36,871 nt of DNA from Candidatus Omnitrophus magneticus (GTDB lineage Bacteria; Omnitrophota; Gorgyraeia; Tantalellales; Tantalellaceae), in NCBI GenBank assembly GCA_000954095.1, contig JYNY01000403.1:1-36871 (forward strand), in the 5' to 3' direction. The first letter of the stretch is position 1; every line of letters starts with the position of its first letter. Position numbers and translations under genes: made by a program. Shown here in pieces: positions 17,969 through 26,842 of this stretch. Below the pieces are notes generated by a model. That model worked only from the letters and a program-made list of their open reading frames with translations, was not told the origin of the DNA and did no database searches.

Positions 17969-18670
17969 TTAGAATTTTTTGTCTTGCGGGATTATATTTA
18001 TTTCTATTAAATCAGATTTTACATGAAATAGGTGTGTTTTTAAATTTCCTTTGGAAGAAATATTAGTAAAATATACACCATCATTATTACGTACTAAAAT
18101 CATATCGGATAAATCACCGAATAATTGTTTTACTTTTTCCTGTGAAAAATATAGTGCTAAAATTAAATCAAAATCTTTTGTTTGGAAAAAAATAGAAGTA
18201 TCCCCAGTGATATTTATCCCATCAGCCGCTAATTTAAAATTAGAAACTTTTAGTTTGTCTTTTTCAAGAGTAAATTGAAAATTTGATGTGTCAAATTTTA
18301 TTTTCGCGTTGATTAATGGCGTGAGTATCGGATTTACTCCGGAGGTAGTTTTTTTAGCGCCGGCAGGTTTTTCTAAAGATAATTTATAAAAACAGCAGTT
18401 CCATATTAGTTTATGTTTTGATAATGATTCTTTGAGTAAAAAATCTAGAACTGCTTTATCCGATTCAAATGTCATCATTTCGGAGGATACTTTTAAATTT
18501 TGAATAGCCGCTATTTTTAGAAGGCTTCCATTCCATTTTTTGTATGAAATATTTAACCCTGAAGAAGTGCTGATTAAGGAAACCACGAGACGGTCAATAT
18601 AAAAAAGGGAAGTAAATAAAAAGATTCCTAAAGCAAAACATAATATGATGTAAATAGTTATTTTTTTCAT
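17969..18670 (-). CDS. Membrane-anchored AsmA-like / hypothetical envelope protein
   Basis: No firm family assignment. The 233-residue product has an N-terminal membrane helix (IIYIILCFALGIFLF-type, residues about 5-25) and no further hydrophobic segment, so the rest should face the periplasm. The body alternates short beta-strand-like stretches (IQNLKVSSEMMTFESDKAVLDF, LKVSNFKLAADGINITGDTS), a pattern seen in AsmA, GspN and DUF748-type proteins that bridge or coat the inner membrane. Two cysteines sit together at WNCCFYKL. It is the last gene of a minus-strand group with the GAF/HD-GYP gene 48 bases upstream, probably co-transcribed. A lipid-transfer or secretion-related role would fit the fold guess but is not shown. 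Confidence 0.72.
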   Translation of the reverse strand: MKKITIYIILCFALGIFLFTSLFYIDRLVVSLISTSSGLNISYKKWNGSLLKIAAIQNLKVSSEMMTFESDKAVLDFLLKESLSKHKLIWNCCFYKLSLEKPAGAKKTTSGVNPILTPLINAKIKFDTSNFQFTLEKDKLKVSNFKLAADGINITGDTSIFFQTKDFDLILALYFSQEKVKQLFGDLSDMILVRNNDGVYFTNISSKGNLKTHLFHVKSDLIEINIIPQDKKF

Positions 18671-18718
18671 AATGGGGTAGCCATCTTTGGCAATGCAAAA
18701 GTTGACGCGGGTTTCGAG

Positions 18719-20239
18719 TTAATTATTTTTATAATTTTTTTTTAATAGGCTGTATATGCCGTATTTATATATAACCTGACAAAATATATTAACGATTTTA
18801 GGGTCAAATTGAGTACCCGCGTTTCTTTTTAATTCATTGATTGCAGTGTCAACGGTAAGTGGTTTACGATAGGGTTTAGTTGTTATCATGGCTTCAAACG
18901 CGGCTATTACTGCTAAGATGCGGGCTCCTAGCGGTATTTCGTTACCTTTTAGGCCTTTGGGATAACCTGTGCCGTTGAAATTTTCATGATGATATAGAAT
19001 TATAGGAAATATAGGTTTAAGCGGTTTTATTTTTGATAATATGGTAGCACCTTTAACCGGATGTGTTTTTATAATATCATATTCTCTGCCTGTAAGTTCG
19101 CCTTTTTTCATCAGTAACTCTTCCGGTATACTTATTTGTCCTGCGTCGTGAAGCATTGCCGCGTATTGTATTCTTCTAATATCATTTTCGTTCATTTTTA
19201 AAGTTCTGCATATTAGGGTTAAAATTTTTATAAACACCGCTTCAGCTCTATGCGAGCTATGCGGCCTATTCTGGACAAGCATTGAAATGCATTTAATACT
19301 GCCCATTGTGAGATTTTCCTGTTCTTGATAAAGTTGTGCATTTTTTATAGCGATAACAGCTTGTTCAGCAAAAGTTTTCATTATTTCCGCGTCGTTTAAG
19401 GTGAATTCTGAATTATCTATTTTGTCGTAAAGTGTGATTACTCCTAATATTTCATCTTCTATTAAGGGAACTGCTAAATAGTTTTTACCGAGTATTATTC
19501 TTCCTTGTTTTACTGCCCGTCCGGGCGCGTATTTCCCGATAATTACTTTTTTTAGTTTTGTTTTTTCTTTCCTGAGATCAAGGGTTGTTTTTGGCAATAA
19601 AATTTTTCTTTTTTTATCAACGAGTTTAATAGAACATCTATTTGTTTTTATAACTTGCATTGAGAGCCGCGCTATACGCGGTAAGAGTTGATTCATATGA
19701 AGAGTGGACATCATAAGACGGTGTATTGTGTGAACAGTGGAAAGAGCAATAGCGCGAGGCCGTATAGTTTCATTAAGTTCAGAAAGCTCCATTTCTTTGT
19801 TTACTTCACGGATAGCTACCTCTGTGATTGCCTCGAATAAGTCTTGTAATTTTTGTGTTATTTCTTCTTTAACAGCGCAAAGAATGACGAATCCGAAAAT
19901 TTCTTCATTGAGAGACAGCGGAAAGCAAAAACCATTATAAGTATTATTACCGTAAGAAAATAATTGGAGGTGTTTTTTTTCTTTAGAGTGATTTAATGTA
20001 TTGAATATGTTTAAAGTATCTTCTTGCGAAAGTTGAAAGCCGGGAAGGGTATTATTAAAATTATACGCGATATCTTCAGGCGTGACTTTTATTCCGTCAT
20101 TTTTTGTAATAAGAGGAATAAAGATCCATAAGGCATTATCAAAAAAGCGGCTATACGAAAGAACTTCTTTTCTTGTCAGCCATGATTCATTCAGCCTGCG
20201 GAACATATCTTCAAAATATTTTTTTTTATCGCGGTCCAT
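18719..20239 (-). CDS. GAF domain protein with a degenerate HD-GYP domain
   Basis: A 506-residue cytoplasmic signalling protein. Residues about 30-145 resemble a first GAF-like sensor, and about 170-305 form a clear GAF domain (YLAVPLIEDEILGVITLYDK). A helix leads into HD-GYP (about 315-500). HD (364-365), His417-His418-Glu419 and GTGYP (423-427) are present. However, the family HDIGK is HDAGQ, and the VDxYDA segment is IAAFEA (445-450), so an expected metal-binding Asp is Ala446, the next Asp is Glu449 and the RPYR arginine is Lys. Cyclic-di-GMP hydrolysis is therefore doubtful; it may bind a nucleotide or act through protein contact. No membrane segment or response-regulator receiver domain is present. 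Confidence 0.92.
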   Translation of the reverse strand: MDRDKKKYFEDMFRRLNESWLTRKEVLSYSRFFDNALWIFIPLITKNDGIKVTPEDIAYNFNNTLPGFQLSQEDTLNIFNTLNHSKEKKHLQLFSYGNNTYNGFCFPLSLNEEIFGFVILCAVKEEITQKLQDLFEAITEVAIREVNKEMELSELNETIRPRAIALSTVHTIHRLMMSTLHMNQLLPRIARLSMQVIKTNRCSIKLVDKKRKILLPKTTLDLRKEKTKLKKVIIGKYAPGRAVKQGRIILGKNYLAVPLIEDEILGVITLYDKIDNSEFTLNDAEIMKTFAEQAVIAIKNAQLYQEQENLTMGSIKCISMLVQNRPHSSHRAEAVFIKILTLICRTLKMNENDIRRIQYAAMLHDAGQISIPEELLMKKGELTGREYDIIKTHPVKGATILSKIKPLKPIFPIILYHHENFNGTGYPKGLKGNEIPLGARILAVIAAFEAMITTKPYRKPLTVDTAINELKRNAGTQFDPKIVNIFCQVIYKYGIYSLLKKNYKNN

Positions 20240-20304
20240 TTAATATCCTATGAACACAATGGTTTCAATATTAAACCTGAAGATGTAATTTTTTGAGTTT
20301 GACT

Positions 20305-20335
20305 ATTATACTATGTCTATAAAAAATTGATACAA
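20305..20335 (-). promoter_or_regulatory. Possible promoter of the GAF/HD-GYP gene
   Basis: On the minus strand, TATAAT (20310-20305) is perfect. The best upstream hexamer is TTGTAT (20335-20330) with a 19-bp spacer, a weak -35. It is 66 bases before the start codon, in the 147-base gap after the dGTPase gene. Confidence 0.4.
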
Positions 20336-20386
20336 CTTATAACGCTCCCATAATTTTTTATCTTATTTTTTAAAAATATAAAAAAA

Positions 20387-21541
20387 TTATACACGTTCGT
20401 ATGGTACAAAAAGTTTTTTATACTGGTCAAGCGCGTATCTATCCGTCATGCCGGCGATGTAATCGCAAATAGTTTGATGTTTTCCTTTTTCATTAATACG
20501 TTCTAGCGCATTAGGCGGCAAGAGCTCAGGGTTATTGAGATATACTTGAAAAAGATCCTTTAAAAATTTTACAGCTTTATAAGACATTCGCGCTACACGA
20601 GAATGCTTATAAAGTTTATTAATTAAGACATTTCTTAACGGTATGCGTTTTTGTTTCATTTCAGCACTAAAATTTACCATTCGTTCTTTTAGCGAATCAA
20701 GATCTTTTAAGGATTTTATTTTGAATAAGTTTATGCGTTCCAAGGTAGAATTGATAACATCTGAAACTTGTATGTTTATTAAATGTCTTATAATTTGAAA
20801 TCTTTTTATTTCCGTATCCGATGTTTTGCAAATAGAATTAACATAATTAACTGCTTCATCCCATAGTTCAATGCCGCTAAGAGAATTTTCTAAGAGTAGC
20901 CCGCTTTTAAGACCATCATCCAGATCGTGGTTGTCATAGGCTATTTCATCCGCGATATCAACTATTTGAATTTCTAATAGCCATGGCCCCGGGATATCAA
21001 CACCCTTCGTTCTTTTTTCATCAAAGGGAGTAGAATGTTTAATGATTCCTCTTCTTACTTCATGAGTAAGATTTAACCCTTTAAACGCGTGATATCTTTC
21101 TTCCAATAGGTCTACAACTCTTAATCCGTGAGAATTATGGTCAAATCCGCCATGTTCATTCATAAGTTCGCCCAGTGCTTCTTCTCCCGCGTGGCCAAAA
21201 GGTGTGTGCCCTAAATCATGAGCTAGCGCAATAGCTTCAACAAGATCCTCGTTTAAACATAAAGCTCTTGCGAGAGTTCTGGCTATTTGAGCGACTTCTA
21301 AGGTATGCGTGAGGCGCGTACGGTAATAATCGCCTTCATGATTAACAAAAACTTGTGTTTTATATTCTAATCTTCGAAACGCGGTTGAATAAACTATTCT
21401 GTCTTTATCTCTTTGATATTTTGATCTGTAGGGGTGTTCAGGCTCTTCGTGTGTTCTGCCTAAGCTTTCTCCGCTTTTCATGGCGTAAGGCGCAAGCCAG
21501 CTATGTTCTCTTTCTTCTATCTTTTTTCTATAATTTTCCAT
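20387..21541 (-). CDS. dgt: Deoxyguanosinetriphosphate triphosphohydrolase-like protein (HD domain)
   Basis: Family members cleave dGTP or other dNTPs to the nucleoside and triphosphate, helping dNTP balance. The 384 residues begin with REHSWLAPYAMKSGESLGR, typical of the shorter Dgt-like group. RDKDRIVYSTAFRRLEYKTQVF precedes the HD site: His79 in RLTHTLEVA, His108-Asp109 in ALAHDLGHTPFGHAGE, and the Asp in IVDIADEIAYD. All metal ligands look present. No ribosome site is evident before ATG. It is oriented with the two downstream minus-strand genes but separated from them by 147 bases with a possible separate promoter. Confidence 0.95.
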   Translation of the reverse strand: MENYRKKIEEREHSWLAPYAMKSGESLGRTHEEPEHPYRSKYQRDKDRIVYSTAFRRLEYKTQVFVNHEGDYYRTRLTHTLEVAQIARTLARALCLNEDLVEAIALAHDLGHTPFGHAGEEALGELMNEHGGFDHNSHGLRVVDLLEERYHAFKGLNLTHEVRRGIIKHSTPFDEKRTKGVDIPGPWLLEIQIVDIADEIAYDNHDLDDGLKSGLLLENSLSGIELWDEAVNYVNSICKTSDTEIKRFQIIRHLINIQVSDVINSTLERINLFKIKSLKDLDSLKERMVNFSAEMKQKRIPLRNVLINKLYKHSRVARMSYKAVKFLKDLFQVYLNNPELLPPNALERINEKGKHQTICDYIAGMTDRYALDQYKKLFVPYERV

Positions 21542-21686
21542 ATATAACTAAATATTTTATCATAAAAACGAAAATAAGAAAATATATGAAGTACTTAGTA
21601 ATTGATTATCCCAAAAAATACCGTGAATTTTGAAATGGCCTTTGCCCATGTAAGATTTTTAAGATAAAAAATATAAAATTTCGTAT

Positions 21687-21715
21687 TTGATTTTTATCTC
21701 GTCAGATAATATAAT
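21687..21715 (+). promoter_or_regulatory. Promoter for the DUF212 gene and possibly the genes after it
   Basis: TTGATT (21687-21692), a 17-bp spacer and a perfect TATAAT (21710-21715) form a strong sigma-70-type promoter. The transcript would carry a leader of about 100 bases before ATG 21821. That leader has a repeated GGT stretch and a T-rich tract at 21782-21796 but no strong hairpin. The rest of the 279-base gap (21542-21820) shows no gene. Confidence 0.7.
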
Positions 21716-21820
21716 GTAATTTCAAAGTTGAAGGTGGTGGTAGTTTGGTGGTCAAGTCAAATAGCAATTCGTTTTCTACCCTTTTTTTATTTATTTTAGT
21801 TAGGCGGAAGGTTTTTTTTT

Positions 21821-22288
21821 ATGATTAGCGATAGCTCTACCATTAGAGATATATTGTCCAATAAGGTTTTTTTTACTACTTTTTGGGGATGGTTTGCCGC
21901 GCAAAGCATTAAAGTTATAATAGGGATTATAACAGAAAAACGTTTCAATTTTAAATGGTTTGTGGGAACAGGAGGAATGCCTAGTTCGCATGCTTCAGGT
22001 GTTACAGCGTTAGCAACTAGTATCGGGATTCAGGAAGGTGTCGGTACTGTTATTTTCGCGATAGCCGCTATGTTTGCGGTTGTAGTAATTTTTGACGCGC
22101 AGGGAGTCCGTCATTCTACAGGGAAACAAGCAGAGGTTTTGAATAAAATATTGGATGATATATATTGGAAAAAAAGAATACAGAATGACCGATTAAAGGA
22201 GCTTGTCGGACATACACCTATAGAAGTTATAATTGGAATATGCACAGGATTGTGTGTCGCGTTTTTATCGTATTTAGGAAAATTTTAA
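21821..22288 (+). CDS. Divergent PAP2 family (DUF212, YuiD-like) membrane protein
   Basis: A 155-residue inner-membrane protein of the DUF212 family, distantly related to PAP2 lipid phosphatases; its reaction is unknown. Family hallmarks are all present: GGMPSSHASGVTALA (about 51-65), FDAQGVRHSTGKQAEVLN (about 90-107) and LKELVGHTPIEVIIG (about 126-140). Three to four hydrophobic helices are visible, including the last at the C terminus. The family usually has about 140-160 residues, so it is full length. AAGG lies about ten bases before ATG, separated by a T-run. Its position ahead of an L,D-transpeptidase hints at envelope work, without proof. Confidence 0.9.
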   Translation: MISDSSTIRDILSNKVFFTTFWGWFAAQSIKVIIGIITEKRFNFKWFVGTGGMPSSHASGVTALATSIGIQEGVGTVIFAIAAMFAVVVIFDAQGVRHSTGKQAEVLNKILDDIYWKKRIQNDRLKELVGHTPIEVIIGICTGLCVAFLSYLGKF

Positions 22289-22361
22289 ATTTATATTTTT
22301 GATTTTTATTTTTCTATGAAATATTAATATTTTGCAAACGGGAGAGGAAAAGAAGGGGTTT

Positions 22362-23294
22362 ATGAATAATAAATTTATACTTGGAATAGCCGGAGTTTTA
22401 GTTTTGTTTGTTACTATGATTTCTTTTGTTTCACTGCGTAGTGCTGTGAAACCTGTAGGATATTTTAATAAAGAAGATAAAGTAGAACTTCTTTATAAAA
22501 GAGCGAGTGATATGATTAAAGAAGGGAAAAAAGAGGACGCTGTAAAGGATTTGAATAGTATTGTGGAAAAATATCCTAATACTTCTTACGCTGAACAATC
22601 CCTTAGAAGTTTAGCGGAGGTACATGCTGGTGAAGGAAACAGCGTGAAGTCAGCGGAATATTATCAGAAATTATTGGCTAGTTTTCCTAATGTGAACGAT
22701 GCGGAAAAAATTAGAAATAATGTGGGTAAGGTTAATGTTGAAAATATTGTAACTAATAAATCTCAAGGAGATGTTACGGATTATACGGTCGCGACAGGAG
22801 ATCATCTTTATGGAATAGCAAAAAAATTTAATACGACAGTAGCATTGATAAAAAAAATGAATAATTTAAACAGTGATGTAATAAGAGTCGGGCAAAAACT
22901 TAAAATTAATTCAGCGGTATTTTCTATTCTTGTCAATAAAACTCAAAAGATATTGATACTTAAGAAAAATGGGAATGTTGTAAAAACATATCCTGTAGCT
23001 GTAGGAAAAGATAATTGTACACCGGCTGGTGTTTTTAATATAACTGATAAAATGGTAAAACCGGCTTGGACAAATCAGAAAGGCCAGATTATACAGCCTG
23101 ACAGCAAAGAATATGAAATAGGTGAACGATGGATGGCAATTTCAGTAAAAGGATATGGTATTCATGGTACTAATGATGAAAATGTTATTGGGAAGGCCAT
23201 GACATCTGGTTGTGTGAGAATGCATAACGTTGATGTTATTGAATTGTATGATATAGTGCCGAAAGGTACCGCTGTTGAAATTATAGAGGGATAA
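22362..23294 (+). CDS. L,D-transpeptidase (YkuD) with TPR and LysM domains
   Basis: Cross-links or modifies peptidoglycan. The N terminus is a single membrane helix, so the protein is anchored and faces the periplasm. Residues about 35-105 are a tetratricopeptide-like helical repeat (LYKRASDMIKEGKKEDAVK, SAEYYQKLLASFPN). Residues about 140-182 are a LysM peptidoglycan-binding domain (TVATGDHLYGIAKKF). The YkuD domain fills the rest, with His268 in GIHGTND and catalytic Cys284 in SGCVRM. ATG 22362 is chosen since AGAAGGGG lies just upstream; a TTG at 22332 would add ten residues with no support. The TPR-LysM-YkuD order is a little unusual. accA follows 76 bases later. Confidence 0.94.
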   Translation: MNNKFILGIAGVLVLFVTMISFVSLRSAVKPVGYFNKEDKVELLYKRASDMIKEGKKEDAVKDLNSIVEKYPNTSYAEQSLRSLAEVHAGEGNSVKSAEYYQKLLASFPNVNDAEKIRNNVGKVNVENIVTNKSQGDVTDYTVATGDHLYGIAKKFNTTVALIKKMNNLNSDVIRVGQKLKINSAVFSILVNKTQKILILKKNGNVVKTYPVAVGKDNCTPAGVFNITDKMVKPAWTNQKGQIIQPDSKEYEIGERWMAISVKGYGIHGTNDENVIGKAMTSGCVRMHNVDVIELYDIVPKGTAVEIIEG

Positions 23295-23370
23295 TTCTTA
23301 TTTTTTTTGTGTCTTAAAAAAACGCGTGGTGGCGTGGAAATGTACGGGAGAGTTATAAAAGGAGTATCTA

Positions 23371-24324
23371 ATGCCTATAGAGCTTGAATTTGAGAAGCCT
23401 ATCTTAGAATTAGAAAAGAAAATAGCGGAGTTAAGACATTTTACACATAAGGAAAAGATTGACCTTTCTAATGAAATATCAGATTTGAATGAAAGATTGG
23501 AAAAATTACGAAAAGAGGTATTTAATAATCTTACCGCGTGGCAGAGAGTTCAGATATCACGTCATCCTGAAAGGCCTTACACAATTGATTACATAAAAAT
23601 TTTAATGAAAGATTTTATTGAGATACACGGCGACAGACATTTTCAAGATGATAAAGCGTTGATTTCTGGATTAGCGCGTATAGACGGTAGGGAAGTAATG
23701 GTAATCGGGCATCAAAAAGGAAAGGACACAAAGGAAAATCTTGAAAGAAATTTTGGCTGTGCCCATCCTGAAGGATATAGAAAAGCCATGCGTGTTATGC
23801 GGATGGCTGAAAAATTCAAATTGCCGATAATATCTTTTATTGATACTCCGGGCGCTTACCCGGGCGTTGGCGCTGAAGAACGCGGTCAAGCAGAAGCTAT
23901 CGCATATAACCTTAGAGAAATGACTGGAATTTCTGTTCCAATAATTGTGTTTGTAATAGGTGAGGGCGGTTCAGGCGGAGCACTTGGGATAGGTGTGGGG
24001 GATAAAATTTTTGTGCTGGAAAACGCTTATTATTCAGTTATTTCCCCTGAAGGATGCGCGGCAATTTTATGGAAAGACAGAAAAAAAGCAATGGAAGCGG
24101 CAATGTGTTTGAAACTTACAGCTAAAGATTTAGTAGGATTAGGACTTATTGACGGGATTATTCCTGAACCATTAGGCGGAGCGCATAGAGATTCTTCTAA
24201 AACAGCGCAAGGTATTCGTAAAGCTATAAATGAAAGTTTGGATGAACTTTTAAAACTTTCTCCTCAGGAATTATTAAATTCTCGTTATAAAAGATATAGA
24301 AATATAGGCATTTATAAGGAATGA
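23371..24324 (+). CDS. accA: Acetyl-CoA carboxylase carboxyltransferase, alpha subunit
   Basis: Transfers carboxyl from biotin to acetyl-CoA together with AccD, the first committed step of fatty acid synthesis. The 317 residues are the usual length. The N-terminal coiled region ([14 protein letters not shown]) is followed by the crotonase-fold core: [46 protein letters not shown] split over two lines of the fold, [23 protein letters not shown], and [27 protein letters not shown] is also conserved. The ribosome site AAAGGAG is good. accD is not in the window. The gene leads directly into the kinase gene with a one-base gap. Confidence 0.97.
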   Translation: MPIELEFEKPILELEKKIAELRHFTHKEKIDLSNEISDLNERLEKLRKEVFNNLTAWQRVQISRHPERPYTIDYIKILMKDFIEIHGDRHFQDDKALISGLARIDGREVMVIGHQKGKDTKENLERNFGCAHPEGYRKAMRVMRMAEKFKLPIISFIDTPGAYPGVGAEERGQAEAIAYNLREMTGISVPIIVFVIGEGGSGGALGIGVGDKIFVLENAYYSVISPEGCAAILWKDRKKAMEAAMCLKLTAKDLVGLGLIDGIIPEPLGGAHRDSSKTAQGIRKAINESLDELLKLSPQELLNSRYKRYRNIGIYKE

Positions 24325-24325
24325 A

Positions 24326-24769
24326 ATGGCTACGGAAATACATTTGGAAATACCTAATAGTAGTTTAGCGCTTAGAGAAACGAGTTTAACTATTTTGGAA
24401 GGTTTACATAAATATTTTATTCCAAAAGAAGTTATTTTCGATATACAGGTTGCGTTTGAAGAAGCGGTTAGAAACGCGATGTTACATGGTAATAAATTAA
24501 GCGATGATAAAAAAGTAAAAATTGATGTTGTGATTACAGAACAGGAAATTACAATTAAAGTTGAAGATCAGGGTGAAGGATATGACCCTTCACTTGTGCC
24601 TGACCCAACATTGGAAGAAAATTTACTTAAAGAAAGCGGTCGTGGTGTTTATATGATTAAACATTTAATGGATAATGTTTCGTATGAGAAGCAAGGCAGA
24701 AAAATTATAATGAATAAAAGATTTGGGAGAATTAATAAGGGGGATATGTATGCATGTGGCAATAACTGA
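24326..24769 (+). CDS. RsbW/SpoIIAB-like serine kinase (anti-sigma factor type ATPase)
   Basis: A 147-residue HATPase_c protein of the RsbW/SpoIIAB type. These kinases bind a target (usually a sigma factor) and phosphorylate a STAS antagonist. The N box is FEEAVRNAMLHGNK (about 46-59), the G1 box VEDQGEGYDPS, and the G2 box GRGVYMIKHLMDNV; all look active. The start ATG is one base after the accA stop, with AAGGAA just upstream. Its last 20 bases overlap the start of the STAS gene, so both should be made in step. No sigma factor gene is adjacent, and the next genes are the Mla transporter, which leaves the target open. Confidence 0.93.
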   Translation: MATEIHLEIPNSSLALRETSLTILEGLHKYFIPKEVIFDIQVAFEEAVRNAMLHGNKLSDDKKVKIDVVITEQEITIKVEDQGEGYDPSLVPDPTLEENLLKESGRGVYMIKHLMDNVSYEKQGRKIIMNKRFGRINKGDMYACGNN

Positions 24770-25082
24770 ACATTCCGGAGTTACAGTTATCAATATTAAA
24801 GGAGATATAGATATAAACAATTCACCTGAAATGAAAAAATTTTTTGATCAGGTTGTGAGAGAAAAAAGGGATAAAGTTTTAATAAATTTAGAATTAGTGG
24901 ATTATGTTGATTCTTCCGGGCTTGCGACTCTTGTTGAGATATATAAAAAACTTCGAGTGTACGGCGGAAAATTAAAACTCGCCAAATTATCTTTAAAAGT
25001 TAAAGGGTTATTTGAAATTACAAAATTAAATAAATTGTTTGATATAGTGGAAACAGAATCGGAATTATATAATTTTTCTTAA
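24750..25082 (+). CDS. STAS domain protein (anti-anti-sigma factor or MlaB-like)
   Basis: A 110-residue single STAS domain. The phosphorylation loop DYVDSSGLATL places Ser55 and Ser56 where RsbV/SpoIIAA are modified, so it should be a substrate of the preceding kinase. The end KGLFEITKLNKLFDI is typical of anti-sigma antagonists. ATG 24750 is favoured by AAGGGGG (24737-24743) six bases upstream; a TTG at 24723 would give nine more residues without support. It is followed by mlaE. In E. coli the STAS protein MlaB is part of the MlaFEDB complex, so this protein could serve that role; the intact serine site and adjacent kinase favour partner switching. The two roles are not exclusive. Confidence 0.93.
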   Translation: MHVAITEHSGVTVINIKGDIDINNSPEMKKFFDQVVREKRDKVLINLELVDYVDSSGLATLVEIYKKLRVYGGKLKLAKLSLKVKGLFEITKLNKLFDIVETESELYNFS

Positions 25083-25100
25083 GATTTTTTTAATATTTAT

Positions 25101-25120
25101 CGTGTGCCGCGCGGCGCACG
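25101..25120 (+). repeat. GC-rich hairpin before mlaE
   Basis: CGTGTGCC-GCGC-GGCGCACG folds into an eight-pair stem (one G-U) with a GCGC loop. It directly abuts the GGAGG ribosome site (25120-25124) of mlaE. No U-run follows, so it is not an intrinsic terminator. It stands out in this AT-rich gap and may affect translation or mRNA processing between the STAS and mlaE genes. Confidence 0.55.
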
Positions 25121-25141
25121 GAGGAAGACAGGTTATTTATT

Positions 25142-25936
25142 ATGAATCCTATATTTTTGACAGGAAGAATAACGTTAAATTTTTTAGGCCATGTAACTGG
25201 GATATTGGCGCTTTTATATAACACTTTGGAGTGGATAATTATAGGTCCGTTTAAAGGGAAGTCTGTATCTAGAGTCTCTTTTTCGCATGAATTGGTTTTT
25301 GCTGGAGTTCATTCAGTTTTAATTGTTGGGTTTGTGTCTTTATTTACAGGTATAGTTATTGCTATGCAGAGCGCGTATCAATTGAAAGAATTAGGCGCGG
25401 TTATTTATGTTGCTCCGATGGTAGCGATAAGTATGGCAAGAGAATTAGGCCCTGTTTTTACCGCGTTAGTTGTTGCTGGTAGAGTTGGGTCAGCCATTGC
25501 CGCAGAGTTAGGGACAATGAAGGTTTCGGAACAGATAGAAGCTCTTGAAACTTTAGCGCTTGATCCTGTGCGTTTTTTAGTAGCACCTAGGTTTTTAGCC
25601 CTTATAATTATGGTGCCTTGTTTGACTTTAATATCAAATATATTGGGAATTTTAGGAGGATTAATTGTCGGCGTATTTAATCTTCAAATAAATATTTATA
25701 GGTATTTGCATTTTTCTTTTGATTTTTTAGCGTGGAAAGACGTGTGGACAGGGCTTGTTAAAAGTTTTGTCTTCGCAATCGCGATTTCAATGATTTCGTG
25801 TTATGTAGGTCTTGATACGCGCGGTGGAGCAGAGGGTGTAGGTAAATCCACTACGTTAAGCGTAGTTATAAGTTTTATAATGATAATTGTTATAGACTGT
25901 ATGCTTACTGGTGTTTTTTTCTTTTCAAATATGTAA
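25142..25936 (+). CDS. mlaE: MlaE-family ABC transporter permease
   Basis: Inner-membrane permease of the Mla phospholipid-transport system. The 264 residues have the family core: FTGIVIAMQSAYQLKELGA, VAPMVAISMARELGPVFTALVVAGRVGSAIAAELGTM read over consecutive blocks, and EQIEALETLALDPVRFLVAPRF. About five to six membrane segments are visible. Late in the protein, GLDTRGGAEGVGKSTT is the usual conserved end before the last helix. A strong GGAGG ribosome site sits 17 bases before ATG with the GC hairpin just ahead. mlaF and mlaD follow in order; MlaA and MlaC genes are not in the window. Confidence 0.95.
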   Translation: MNPIFLTGRITLNFLGHVTGILALLYNTLEWIIIGPFKGKSVSRVSFSHELVFAGVHSVLIVGFVSLFTGIVIAMQSAYQLKELGAVIYVAPMVAISMARELGPVFTALVVAGRVGSAIAAELGTMKVSEQIEALETLALDPVRFLVAPRFLALIIMVPCLTLISNILGILGGLIVGVFNLQINIYRYLHFSFDFLAWKDVWTGLVKSFVFAIAISMISCYVGLDTRGGAEGVGKSTTLSVVISFIMIIVIDCMLTGVFFFSNM

Positions 25937-25972
25937 ATTTGATTTTAGGTGTGAAAAATATTGGAAGTAAAT

Positions 25973-26779
25973 ATGGATACACAAGAACAGGAAGCTGTTA
26001 TAGAGGTCGTAGATTTAGTCCGTAAGTTTGGTTCTAGGACAGTTCTTGACGGCGTTAATTTAAAAGTTTACCGGGGTGAGACATTTGTTATAATGGGCGG
26101 TTCAGGGTGCGGTAAAAGTACACTTTTAAGGCATATAATAGGTAATCTTAAACCGACAAGCGGAATGATTAAACTTTTAGGAACTGATATAACGCATCTT
26201 GAGGGACAGGAACTGGATAGAGTCAGAAAAAAAATAGGTATGTCTTTTCAATCTTCCGCTTTATTTGATTCAATGACAGTTGGGGAAAATGTCAGCCTTC
26301 CATTAAGAGAACATACAAAGCTGGAAAAAAATGTGATAGATATAATGGTAACAATGAAATTAGAGCTTGTCGGGCTTAGAGGATTTGAGCATCTTATGCC
26401 AAGTCAATTATCCGGCGGTATGAAAAAAAGAGTTGGACTCGCGAGGGCGATTGCCATGGAGCCGTCAATAGTATTTTATGATGAACCTACGGCCGGATTA
26501 GACCCGATAATGTCTGCTGTCATTGATAAATTGATAGTAGACCTTTCAAAAAAACTTTTTATTACAAGCGTTGTTGTTACCCATGATATGAAAAGTGTTA
26601 TGAATATAGCGGATCGTATTGCAATGCTACATGAAGGTAAAGTATTAGCTATTGGGACACCTCTTGAAATACAAAATTCGGATAATCCGATTATAAGGCA
26701 ATTCATAAGCGGAAGTTTTGACGGGCCTATAACATTTTTCCAGCAGAAAGATGATTATTTGGATGATTTGACAAAATAA
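25973..26779 (+). CDS. mlaF: MlaF-family ABC transporter ATP-binding protein
   Basis: Provides ATP hydrolysis for the MlaE permease. Walker A is GGSGCGKST, the Q-loop region is GMSFQSSALFDSMTVGENV, the signature is LSGGMKKRVGLARA, and Walker B with its Glu is IVFYDEPTAGLDP. The switch His is in VVTHDM. FQSSALFDSMTV is characteristic of the Mla/MCE-linked group. ATG 25973 has GGAAG five bases upstream; a TTG at 25961 would add four residues. At 268 residues the protein is normal in size. It ends 63 bases before mlaD. Confidence 0.96.
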   Translation: MDTQEQEAVIEVVDLVRKFGSRTVLDGVNLKVYRGETFVIMGGSGCGKSTLLRHIIGNLKPTSGMIKLLGTDITHLEGQELDRVRKKIGMSFQSSALFDSMTVGENVSLPLREHTKLEKNVIDIMVTMKLELVGLRGFEHLMPSQLSGGMKKRVGLARAIAMEPSIVFYDEPTAGLDPIMSAVIDKLIVDLSKKLFITSVVVTHDMKSVMNIADRIAMLHEGKVLAIGTPLEIQNSDNPIIRQFISGSFDGPITFFQQKDDYLDDLTK

Positions 26780-26842
26780 TTTTTTAAAATTCAAACGTGC
26801 ATATAAAAAATATATTACAGAAATAACAGAGGAGATAATATC

